Origin: Voacanga thouarsii
Lineage: Eukaryota; Streptophyta; Magnoliopsida; Gentianales; Apocynaceae
Reading direction: 5' to 3'
DNA: 64,000 nucleotides
Assembly: GCA_026120185.1 (NCBI GenBank)
Contig: JANUWF010001113.1
Span: 1-64,000, forward strand
In this document: in pieces, positions 47,196 to 58,023 of the stretch
Position numbering within the stretch: position 1 is the first letter of the stretch
How the letters are laid out: every line of letters starts with the position of its first letter
Notes under the pieces: model-generated
Databases searched by the model: none
What the model was told of the DNA's origin: nothing
The model's input: the letters and a program-made list of their open reading frames with translations, nothing else
Made by a program: the position numbers and the translations under genes

Positions 47196-47700
47196 GTTTC
47201 CAATTTACCTTAATATAGGTAAGCCTTGAGTGATCTTGACAAGAGTGTTGATTATCTTTTCAATCCTATGAAGCTATCAACATTGCCTAGGATGCCTAGG
47301 CAATCCACTCGACAGCAATGGAGAGATTTCGATCAGGAGAGGGAAAGAAGAGAGAAAAGAATTGATGATAAAAGAAAGAAGTTTTTATTGCCTTTTTATT
47401 TTATTTTTGTTTTTTTGAAGAAGCTGAGAGGTACTTTTGAAGGGGAAACTTTCTGTTGCTTAGGTTTGAGAGTGTTTAAATTCTTACCAAGACTTCTTGG
47501 CATTTTGATCTTTTATAAGAAACGAGAAAGTGATAGAGAGAAGCACGGTTTCTTGCTTCTATTTGGTGTCGAAAGTGGCCATGTAATGACCAACAAATGA
47601 CCAAAGGTTGGTCTTTCTTTTAGGTTGTTTTGTGAGTGAGCAAAAGTTGAAAGAAAAAATTGACCAATTGGTGATATATGCAAGAGGACAAAAATGAGAA

Positions 47701-47703
<3 letters not shown>

Positions 47704-47751
<48 letters not shown>
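47704..47751. repeat. (GT)24 microsatellite
   Basis: Uninterrupted GT run in the family-B LTR. Confidence 0.95.
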
Positions 47752-47754
<3 letters not shown>

Positions 47755-48041
47755 GGTTGGAAATATTAGTAGGCTAGGTAGGTGTTTCGGCTTTGCTAGA
47801 GTATATGTTGGCTAGGTTTTCTCAAAATAATAGGGTAAGATAGGATAAAGATATTGAAATTATTTGATAAAGAACTTCTCTTATCTCTAAATTTTTCTAG
47901 TAATTAGAATAAAGTGCTCATAACTAATTTTAATAAATAAAATAGGGTATTAAACCCCTAGTTGATTGCTAGGGTTAAAATTCCCCAAGAAATAATTCAG
48001 TATGATATTCTAAATTACCTTAAATAAGTTCAAATAATTAG

Positions 48042-48044
<3 letters not shown>

Positions 48045-48079
<35 letters not shown>
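48045..48079. repeat. (AT)17 microsatellite
   Basis: Uninterrupted AT run in the family-B LTR. Confidence 0.95.
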
Positions 48080-48081
<2 letters not shown>

Positions 48082-48626
48082 TAAAAACCTAATTTCACAT
48101 AATTATCCTTAGATATTATCTTTATAAGATAATAATATTTAAAATTAAAATTTTGATTTGATAAAATTATTTTAATTTCAAACTCTTAAAGAAGATAATA
48201 AGGAAAATAATATTTTTAGCTTAAAGATACTATAAGATATTATTTGGGAACCAAGAGATAGATTTCTAAGTTGATTGAACCTCAAGGTGGCGGCCAAGAG
48301 AGAATTTTCAGCAAAGAGGAAGGAAAATGTGAATAAAAAGGATTTAGCAAGAGTTAGGAGTCGGAACTAGGTCATGTAAGAATAACTTCCCAACTAATAA
48401 TGACTAGACCAAGTAACTATTGTCTCTATATTCCTCGATCAAATTCACTTCTTCCCAATTCTCAACCTCTAACATTACCTACACGAAAATCCTTACTCCA
48501 AATAAAACTCTTAGCTAAACTCTTAGGTAATCTAATAGGTAAAGATCTTCCCTACTAACAATCAACCACAAAATATAAAAGCAAATATATTCATTAATAC
48601 ATTTTAGATTTTCATAAACAAACATT

Positions 48627-48628
<2 letters not shown>

Positions 48629-48659
<31 letters not shown>
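48629..48659. repeat. (AC)15 microsatellite
   Basis: Uninterrupted AC run close to the family-B LTR end. Confidence 0.95.
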
Positions 48660-48661
<2 letters not shown>

Positions 48662-48748
48662 CCTTAAAAAACCATATGCACCATTAGAATACTAGGCCAT
48701 GCATGCCTTCCCCATAAGCTAAGGGTGGTTTTTGGTCGAGGTATTACA

Positions 48749-49380
48749 GATTGGACCCTTAACTTATTCTCATGAAGAATAATGGCCAAAAAACTAAAAG
48801 AACCTCCACGACCATTTCTAAAATTTGAAAAATAAAAGAAAATTCTCAGTTTGTCTAAAATAAAAAATTATTCACTTTGTCCTCATATCCAAATTGATAA
48901 TAGCTGACCCTCTCATTATTTATCTATAATATGATTAATTTGGCTCTTAGAAAAATTGGCATAGCTTCTTTGGAAGATTAACAGATTTTCTAAGCTAAGT
49001 GTGTTTACCACCACTAATTAACTTTCCTTCAAGGTAATGATCTAGAAGATAACTCCATCATTGGGATGGCCATTTCTTCTTATTTCCTACGGACAAACCT
49101 CGCACAACAACCTCTAATGGGAGCTGGCCGATTATAGTACGTGTACTGAATATTAATTTTATCTTTTCCATTAGTAGTAGATCTTTGTGGAATCTCCATT
49201 CTATACAAGTTCACTCCTAGGGTGATGTCAGAAGATCTATGATCTCTAATAAGGACTGTGATGGAAGCCGAGGGACTGTTGGAACTGTTCTCTCACTTAG
49301 TCTTTTAAAATAAAGGGTTTTTTGAAAAAAAATATCATTTTGAAAATTTCCATTAAGTTTTCTCTTAACCCAAAAATAAA
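48749..49380. other. Unassigned sequence between a family-B LTR and Athila-3
   Basis: AT-rich, no coding frame with recognisable motifs and no match to other parts of the window. It was contiguous with 63706-64000 before Athila-3 inserted. Probably older repeat debris or unique DNA; cannot be decided here. Confidence 0.5.
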
Positions 49381-49385
49381 ATATC

Positions 49386-50802
49386 TTATGCATATTTTTT
49401 AGTGTATAAAATTTTACCAATAAATTACACAATTAATCAAGTTTTATTTAAAATGCTAACCATTAAAACCATATATACGGGAAAGTATACCCATCGTATA
49501 GTATAGGGACTAGCAAGTATCGAATCCACGAGAGCTTAGGCTCTATCTTACTTTACCCAAATCTTTATTATTTAGCCAATAAAATAAGAGGAGAATAAAA
49601 AGGAAAATAACTAAAGATAAAAATAGATATAACTTAATGATGTAAATTCATGTAAGTAGATAATTGTCTTGAAAACATAATATTGAATTAATTAGCATTC
49701 ATCACAATCAATTGTCATCTTGGCATCATGAAGGAACTTAAGTAAAATACAATCATTTCCCAAGTCATGAACTTACTTATGTAGACTCCACTTCTTTCCC
49801 AATTCATGAAGTCACTATCCCTTGATTAATTTAGCATATTTCCCATTCAAACCAAAACAACCAAAAGATGCACTAAACTCATACCTTATAAACATGAAAT
49901 TAGCCAATGACCCTATGCTCTAGGTGAAATTAGCCAATCTTTGATCACTTTAGTTCTTCAATCTTAACTTCTTTTCCCAAGTCCATCAAGATCTAACAAA
50001 TATGAAATCAATGCAATGAACTTCTAACATCGTTTCTCAAGTCAATTAGAAGAATATGCATCAATAACCAATGATAACAAGTAATCAAATACCAATGACA
50101 ATAATAGATTGATCAAAAATTCCAATTAACTCAAAATTATAATCTCCAAAATAATATCAAATTACAATCAATGCATTTATAAGCACATCATTGGTCTAGA
50201 AAAGTAAACAAAGAATAAAAGATAGAACTCATAGACAAGCCCTTCTTCTTCTCTTGAAAATATCATATGAACAATGCTCCTTTAAGTGGTGATTTTATCT
50301 TTGAATAATAAGTAGCTAGCATGGATCCTTCAAATCACACATTTGTCTTATGTTTTTCTTGTTTAAATAGGCTTTTAAGAGGTTAAAATTCATTGTTAAG
50401 AGTCTTGGACCCAGAACAAATGGGAAAATACCAAAACTCTTGAAAAATTACCAAATCCGCGAAAGATTGGAAAGTTCGCCGACAATGGTTAGAGTTGAGC
50501 CAGGGCCGGCTTGGAGGGTCCTGGCCATGCTCTTGTTAGCTCGATTGTGCTTTGTTTTCGTGCCAAAAAATTCCCCTATTCTAGATCGGGTCGACGCCAG
50601 CTTGGTGGGTTATAGCCGGTGCCAGCCATGCACTGACGACGACGGTTTTATCTTTTTTCATCGTTTTCGGCAATAATATTCCAAAACTCTTTTGCAAGGG
50701 TAAAATATCAAATATGAAGGTATATGCCTAGTTATTACAACAAATGTATCATAAAACACCCTCAAATAACTAAGAAAATATAGATGAATTTTGCCCCTAA
50801 CA
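49386..50802 (-). repeat. 3' LTR of Athila-3 (1417 bp)
   Basis: Minus strand: TGTTAGGGGC to ATGCATAA. The terminal plus-strand dinucleotide is TT (TTATGCAT) where the 5' LTR has TG (TGATGCAT). A GGCCGGCTTGG patch lies near 50505. Confidence 0.85.
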
Positions 50803-50818
50803 CATACCTCCATACTTG
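50803..50818 (-). other. Polypurine tract of Athila-3
   Basis: Minus strand AGTATGGAGGTATG directly before the LTR start. Confidence 0.75.
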
Positions 50819-51657
50819 AACTTTTGCTTGTCCTCAAGCAAACAAGAATTAAAACACTAAGCAAATGTCTTAGGACAAAATAACTTTTTCAACTTATCCT
50901 TAGCAAATTCATCCATAATAAAGGAATAATCTTCTTCCAACCTTAAATACAAACTTGTCATTCATTTAATCCTTTTAATACCTTTCAAACTCTTATATTA
51001 AATCAAATAATCCCAAGGCTATCAATGTTATGTTAAACAAGCTTATATCTAGTACAAGAAAATTATCCTACTCCTCAAGTGAAAACATAAATAACCTAAA
51101 TCATACAAGTCAAGCTATTTAACCAATTCGAGCATTATAAACTTAAATTTGCACAACTCAAGTTAATGAAATAAGGAAAACATTCAGCTTTCTTTTTCCA
51201 ATAACTTAAGGAATTCATAGCCTCAAATGAATAGATTTCTTTTCACGCACCGCATTGGCCCCCTCATAGTCATTATCGTTTTTATTTTTCATTATTTTGT
51301 CTTTCTTTCTCATCATTTTATCTTTCTTTCCTTACTTTCTTGCCTTTGGGATAGTTTCAAGAGAGTGCACCAAACAATACTTATTACTTCTCTCCATATT
51401 AACCCCCTTTTTAGCAAAAGGTCTTCAAAGATTAAAAATAAGAGCATTTTTTTTTTAAAAACTCAATTCTTTTTTTATCATATAGCAAAATCCAACTTAA
51501 TACACAAGTTTACTTTTTAAAATAAAATCAACCATAACAAATGACAAATCCATATGCAAAGTCAAAAAGAAAATCAAAACTCCATTATAAGCTCCAAATT
51601 TCAAACTTGTCAAATTTCTTCAAATTTTCAAAACTTTGTTTCCAAATTTTCATTAGT
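50819..51657 (-). other. 3' UTR of Athila-3, distal part (Athila-2-like)
   Basis: Matches the reverse complement of 41500-41945, including CTTTGCTTGTCC-type text and the GGCCCCCT block. No gene. CTCGA at 51658-51662 is the target duplication of the following LTR. Confidence 0.75.
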
Positions 51658-51923
51658 CTCGATGTGAAACCCCAGCAAAAACTAACCTTAGAGTGAGGGG
51701 GTTCGGATACATATCATAATTTTTTGCATGTTTAAATATATTTTTTAAATGATTTTCTATGCTTTGGATTTGATTTTTATTATCTCGAAGGCTTGGTTGT
51801 GAGTATTACTTGAGAAGGGCAAACTAGTAATTTTTGCTTGAGGTGGGTAAAGGGAGACAACTTGAGGATTGAATATGGAAATATTTTTTTGGAGGGAAAA
51901 TAAGAACAAGAGTTGTTGTGGTT

Positions 51924-51973
51924 TAGTGGTTAGAGCCTTAGAATTAATTCTTGAGGTCTTGGGTTCAAATTCC
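51924..51973 (+). promoter_or_regulatory. tRNA-like box A/box B module in a family-A LTR
   Basis: Box-A-like TAGTGGTTAGAGC, a GAATTAATTC-centred spacer of 25 nt, then box-B-like GGTTCAAATTCC. Similar to the D-arm and T-arm of tRNA-Glu, but the spacer is shorter than usual. Confidence 0.5.
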
Positions 51974-53577
51974 ATCATAGGAGCTTTAGCTTGTTAAATT
52001 TTCTTTTTTCTTGGGAAGTATCATTTTCGGCCTTAGTGGTGTTTGGAGTAGGGTAGAGATGTTGTCCTATGAGAGGCATGATAGGAGTCTTCAAATCCTA
52101 CTCATTTGTTCTGCACAAAATTCCTAAGAGGAATTCATTTCCTCTTGATCCATAATTTTCCTATTTCTCAATTCATTATTTTGTTCAAATTGTTCTAGCC
52201 AATTTCTTTCCAGAAATTCCAATGAAGTGCTGTGGCTTTGTAGAATCAAAATATCTTAGTGGAAGACATTTTATAGTCTGAAAATGTGGAGGAGATGTGA
52301 AAGATTCCAAGGGGATAAATCTCTTTAGTGAACTTTCTAAAAATTCATTCTAGCTAGGTTCATCTTCCTTCTTGGAATGAACTGAAATTTTCCAGCTTCT
52401 TGTGCCTTCAAGTTGTCGAAACTCTTAGCTAATATTCCCTCCTAAATGCTGCCAGAAAAATGGCCTTTTGGATCAGCTTGCAACCTGAATTTCTCTGACC
52501 ATTTTCGGATTGCACAAAGTTGGTGCAAAACCAAAAAAAATCCCTGGGCAAATCGCAGCTTTGGAGGTCCGAAACCAAGCTGTTTTCTTCCAGTTTTTGT
52601 TCAGCACCATAGCTATGTTTTTCTTCCATGAAGAAGGTTGGAAACCAGCCGTGAAAACCCCTGAAACTCCCCTTCAAACTCCCTGTAAACTGGCTGGAAA
52701 AGGGCAGCCAAAAACTGCCCAGAAAATTCCAGCAAGTAGCGAAATTCTGTGCAGGAATTTTCCAGCTTTGTTTCCTAATTCTACCCTAGCCGAAACTCCA
52801 TCCTTCTTCTGCACAAACCACCCTTAAACCTTCATTAACTGAGCTCCATTATCCCCCTCAAGCTTCTGCATGAAAATCCAGTCACGGTTGCCTAAAAGAT
52901 TTCTAAAAAAAATTCTGCAATCATGCCTTGATTAGGATACCAAAATTCCAGCCACCATGATTTAACAACTTTCCATAAAATATACCCCAAACAACCAGAC
53001 CTTCCCTTCACCATTACACTCAGTATTTTTAGCCACCTTAAGCCTTCCTCAACCAGCATTCATCTAGTCAAAACACTGCCCAGTAATTCAGCCATGGCAG
53101 ACTTCCAAAAGCTCTCCCATAATCAAAGGTATTCTTGAATATTTAGTTTCCAAATTTGCTTCCTAAAAATATTCTTCAAGGATTCCAACAACTAGCCTTT
53201 CATTTTCCCTTCCAAACCAGAGAATTATCTCCCTAAACCCTACAGAAATTTGGCCAGCCCTAATCCCTATAGAATTTCGGCAACCTCCATCCAAAAACTC
53301 TCTATTCCCTTCAACCTTCAAGAACACATAATACACCAACAACACCTATTTCTTCCTTTCACCTAATACCTATCCAAATCACTTCAAACTACTTCTAAAA
53401 ACTCCAGAATTCATCTACTCACCACCGTGAGTCCATCAACACCATTCTTAACATCAAACTCCAAAATCCAACTTGCTAGTTTGGATAAAAAATCAGAAAT
53501 TTTGTGAAGGCTCAAGAACACCATCAAGGTTGGTTTGTTCTAACAACTCCATCTTCTCTAATTGTGATCTCTAATGA

Positions 53578-53617
53578 ATATATATATATATATATATATA
53601 TGAATAAACCCACTAAT

Positions 53618-53652
<35 letters not shown>
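53578..53652. repeat. (AT)12 and (CT)16 microsatellites
   Basis: (AT) at 53578-53601 and (CT) at 53621-53652 within the family-A LTR. Confidence 0.95.
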
Positions 53653-53655
<3 letters not shown>

Positions 53656-55222
53656 CCGAATCTCTCTCCCCCTTGGCCGGATGGTTTCGTCTCCAATGGT
53701 CATGCTTCCTTCACCTTCTTTGGTCGGATTTAGATATCTAGGAGTTGAGACTTATTCAAAACTCCTTCAAGGGAATTCATCAAGCAAGTAAGCTTTCTTT
53801 TAATTCTAGATTCATGTCTCTAGGATGATGTTGATAGAATGTGGACTGTGGATAGGATTTGAGTATGTATTGTTGAGATTGAAGCATGAATATATGTATG
53901 AATATGAAGGAGATGGGATTTATGCATGGATGGATTATCTTGGTTGATTGTATAATGATTTGAGGTTTAATGCATGCCTCCATGATTAAGTATGCTAGAG
54001 ATTATGTCACCTTTGGTGACTAGGATTTATATTCATGTTGGATTGTTGAAGCCATGATCATATTTATGCTAGTAAGGGTTAGATCATGTCTTGATAAATT
54101 GAGATCTATGCATGTATGCATGATTTGGATGATTTGATGAATTGAAGGATTGTATATGTTCATGATTGTGAATAGCCATAGAAATATGATCATGATCTAG
54201 TTGTCCCTAAGCTAATTTTTATTTCATGAATAAAATATTTAATAATATGATTTTGCTAGTAATTTTGAAAAAAAACCCTAGGAATGGTGGATTTGGATTA
54301 TTATATATATAAAGGATATTTTAGTCAAATAAATAGCAGTTTTGATAGAAAAATAAAATATATCGATATTATATAAAAATAATGAAATCAACTAAAGCCT
54401 TTTTTTTTTTTGAAATAATCATAATTAGTAAAATACTTATTATTAAAATTTAACTATTATCTTTTAATCAAAACCTATTAAAACTTATTTATTATTTTCC
54501 AAGCAAGGCTCATTAAAATTCATTTTCAACTAACTTAAGTTATCAATTATTTTCTAACAGCTAAACTATTAATAAATCATTATTTTTCCTAAAAACCACC
54601 TAAGACTCTTCATCAAATAAACTCTAAATTTTCTTAGCAATATTTAAACCTTTAACTTATTAGTACTTATTTCCCAAAACATTAATTATTTTAAATATCA
54701 AATTATCATTAGCCTATAAACCGATTTACTTATTGTTTGGCCTTAAAGCTTGGGACACTAGGGTCATGATAGTAGTAAGTTGAGTTGTTTAAATTGAGAA
54801 AGTGAATTTTGGCTTGAGTTTGATTGTGGTTTGTATTTGCCCATGCAGGATTAGGTCAGCAGTTGGAGACCTTTTTATTGTGAGCAAGAATCAGGTAAGC
54901 TCCTGCATAAAACCTGATTGATGAAAAGTGTTTAATTATGGCAAGCCAAATGTAGAGAGCATGGACACACACCTTTGTAAAGGCAATTGACGATTGTCTC
55001 CTGTCTTATTTCCATCAAACAAATTATTTGAAAACCAATACGCAGATCTATTCAAACTCAAAACTCTTTCTAAAACTGATTTGCCAAAGACTTTGGAAAC
55101 CCTTAATTGCCATGTTCAAGTGGAACTATGTTTTGTTCATTTTTTTCCCAAGTGGGATATGTTACGTTGAGTACTCAATAAGGGTGGACTACTGGGCTAG
55201 TCTTTGAGGGGTTAGGGTAAGT

Positions 55223-55249
55223 CTCTCAGTAGGTGGCCACCTCTGAGAG
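55223..55249 (+). promoter_or_regulatory. Conserved 27-nt stem (LTR family A, perfect copy)
   Basis: Arms CTCTCAG (55223-55229) and CTGAGAG (55243-55249), one bulged T, inner perfect palindrome AGGTGGCCACCT. Thirteen pairs, all Watson-Crick, though with a closed inner palindrome the tip must open in RNA. Confidence 0.8.
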
Positions 55250-56028
55250 GTGAGTTCTTCCCGGATAAGACGACAGTCTAGTAAGTTGTGCCGGTCCGAG
55301 CTAGCAGTTTTTATTTCAGTCAAGTGACTGTGTTTTGCCGGAATGGACACCCGGTTGTTGTTTGGGTATAGAGAAGGAAGAGTATCTTGCACAGTAGGCC
55401 GATCACTTACTTTTGTCAGTCTGCACAAAGTGTGGCATTCTGACCGGCGGTATGCATAAAGTGTGGCATGCTGACCATCCGATTATGGGGCCCAACGTGT
55501 GGTAACCCGTAATCATTTCTTTCGAGTGGTTGATTTTATAAATTATGTATGGCTAGAAATGCCAAAAAACCACTCTTGTTTTTTTACTGATATTTATTAC
55601 TTGTCAGTGATCTCTTATAAAGAATTTTATACTTTGCATTCACGAACTGTTTTTACTGAACACCCAAAGCACACACGGACATACTGAGATTTCTGTCGCA
55701 CCACCATTTTACCATGATTTCTGGTAGATCCTGCTGTGGGGATGAGTAGCTAGATTATACCTACTTTGGAAGATTTTCTGATAATTTATTTTTGTGTAAT
55801 GTTTTGGGGGAGATGAGAGTGGATAAATTTTATTACGGATTTATTTTTGGTATTTTGGGATTTATTCTTGGATTGATATTTATTTTGGGATGTAATAAAT
55901 TTTAAGTTCAATTATCATTTATATTCCGCTATTTTATTTGTGTGACCTAGTTATAAAGAACCCTTGTCCTTTGGACGGGGCGACATCCCCGGCCCAGGCG
56001 GGCCTGGGTTGCGGGGTGTTACACTCGA

Positions 56029-56400
56029 TACCAAGAAAACACCAAGATAATTGATAAAAACTTGGACAAAGAATATCACCAAATCACTCCCCCACACTTA
56101 AACTGGGCAATGTCCATATTGTCAAAAAATAAACACAAGAAAGATCTCCAAAGGGACCAAAAATAATAAGGAAGGTAGAAGGTTAAGCAATATTCCCCAA
56201 GTACAATGAAGCTCCAAAAGATATCCAAACTTAAAATAAAGAGAAGGGCTTGTCCAAGAGAACTTTATTCAAATTTGCAAAAGAAAACACAAATAAAAGC
56301 ATAAAGAAAATAATAGCAAAATAAAACATACCAAAATAAAAGAAAATAACCCAAAGAAAAATACTAAAAAGCCTAAGAAAACAAATAAAGACACGACTCA
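56029..56400 (-). other. 3' UTR of Athila-3, proximal part with internal purine tract
   Basis: Holds the internal tract (minus strand AAGTGTGGGGGAGTG, 56086-56100) after a GGACATTGCCCAGTTT block, as in Athila-1 at 13951. Non-coding. Confidence 0.65.
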
Positions 56401-57705
56401 TTCCTTCCCCCCATACTTAAAGGTTTCAAAATCATATCTTGAATGCTTTCCCTGTTCGTGCTAATAAAACAAATATTCATGTGCTTCTCATAACAAATGC
56501 AAGACTTGTGCTAGTAAAATATTGACCAGTAGTACCAAACAAACACCTAACATAATTCTCAAAATAATGGTAGAATTTAGTTCAAATAAGATATACATTC
56601 CATAGGCTTAGTCTTCATACTCTCTCTCTACTAATTTGAGACATATCATCATTCTACTTAGATCAAATAGAACTTTAGTGCTTGTAATGGAAGGCTAGGG
56701 GATTGTAATGTAAGGCTAACAAATGAAAAATATAGGATAATCAAAGTACAAAGAGATGAGAGCTTTCAAGAAAGAAGTGATATCAAGATATAACAAAAAC
56801 ACAACTCCAATCTTTCTTGCTCTCAATGCATATAAAAAACCAATACCCTAAATCCTCATACCATGATCAAAGTTCAACTTGCACAAATCTTGTACTCCTT
56901 ACTAGTACTATTGATGCAAAAATCATCAATCCCTTGCAAAAATCCTTAATATTGTAACAATTTTTAATCCCACTCAACCTAACACGATCTTCTTTTCTTT
57001 TACTTTTTCCAAACATTTTTTTCCGTTGCTCGAATTTTTCAGCTTTCAGCTCTTTTTTTTTTCCCCCTTAACTTTTCAATTGCTACTCTTTTTTCTCTTT
57101 TCAACTTGTTCTTTTCATCTAGTAGCTTTCTTCTCCTTTGTTTTTTTTTTTCATCTTTATCATTTTTTTTTCAACCAACAAGTTTTCAACAACTTCAAGC
57201 ATAAAATCTTCAACTTCTACCCCGGCTCCAGTAGCACAACATATAAAACAAGACATAAGGTAATAATTCATGATATTCTTTAGAAATCAGCCTTCTCAAA
57301 GGTGTAAAGTCCTTTTTTTTAAAAAAAAAAAAAAAAACCAACCTTGCACCCTTACCCCCCAAAGAGCAATAAAACAATTGGAGCATAAATTAAGCTCTCA
57401 GAAAGAGATAATGGGCAAAGTATTTGACTATTTTATAAAATAAATTAACACATTTGGGCTCAAAATAGGCACTAGGGATAGTTTAAAATGTAGGATTGAA
57501 AATCTCAAACTATTCAAAGAAGGCCTATGACCATCATCCCTAAGCTAAATCATAAATGCCTTTCTTATTTCGCCTCGAGAGGTATTAAAGTAAGTTCTAG
57601 AATGACCATAGAAGTTTTAGTAGAAAAACAGGCTTAAGAAGATTGTAAAGCATTTGTGAAGCACTACAATGGTCCGTGCACGCGCAAAAAGTCATGCATA
57701 AGGTA
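56401..57705 (-). other. Second, Athila-1-like 3' UTR copy inside Athila-3
   Basis: Aligns with 12570-13840 of Athila-1 (ACAAATGCAAGACTTGTG, GAAGGCCTAT, TTTCTTATTTCGCCT). On the minus strand it ends at a purine tract AAGTATGGGGGGAAGG (about 56403-56418) with no LTR after it. Poly-T/A stretches at 57046-57060 and 57314-57338. Non-coding. Confidence 0.7.
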
Positions 57706-57975
57706 TAACATGTAATACCCCGCCCAAAACCACCTTTGACCTATGGGGAAAAATTCATGCATTGCATAGCATCTCGCATTTCATGTGATATCTTCAAATT
57801 ATTTTTGCATGGGTGCATGTGATTTTCAAGGTTGTGCTAGCATAAAATTATTTAAATGTGTTGTTGCATTACTTAAGAGTTGTTTTAAGTGAAGTTTAGT
57901 AGAGAAGATGGAGGGATAAGAATTAGGGTGGAAAGAATTTCCTAGAGAAATATTATCATCGGAGTTGATTTGGAA

Positions 57976-58023
57976 TAGTGGTTGGGTTTGGTGATTTTCC
58001 TTGGTGACCCGAGTTCGAATCTT
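57976..58023 (+). promoter_or_regulatory. tRNA-like box A/box B module in a family-B LTR
   Basis: TAGTGGTTGGG, about 25 nt, then GAGTTCGAATCTT. The best B box in the window. Confidence 0.55.

Larger units (their letters stand above)
47201..48748 (-). repeat. Family-B gypsy LTR, second part
   Basis: Continuation of 33783-34608 across the Athila-2 insertion. It ends GGTCGAGGTATTACA at 48748, like GGGCGGGGTATTACA at 32421. The tRNA-like module is present but decayed (about 48360-48412). The 124-codon open frame at 47226-47600 is not matched by other family-B copies. Holds three microsatellites. Confidence 0.8.
51663..56023 (+). repeat. Solo family-A gypsy LTR, complete, TSD CTCGA (4361 bp)
   Basis: Begins TGTGAAACCCCAGC and ends TGCGGGGTGTTACA, with perfect CTCGA at 51658-51662 and 56024-56028. 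This is the reference copy of family A here. Landmarks: tRNA-like module 51924-51973, (AT)n 53578-53601, (CT)16 53621-53652, weak TATA-like GGGATATGTTACG near 55150, palindrome TTGAGTACTCAA at 55168, stem 55223-55249, three-motif array about 55431-55503, and GGACGGGGCGACATCCC near the end. No internal element sequence; no gene supported. Confidence 0.95.

Noticed and set aside
47226..47600. 124-codon plus-strand open frame
   Set aside because: Lies antisense inside a family-B LTR. It is not open in the other copies and has low-complexity text and no domain.
57976..58023. A genuine tRNA gene
   Set aside because: Box A and B text is present, but there is no acceptor stem or full cloverleaf, the spacer is short, and it recurs at one place in many LTRs. 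Kept as a tRNA-like module only.
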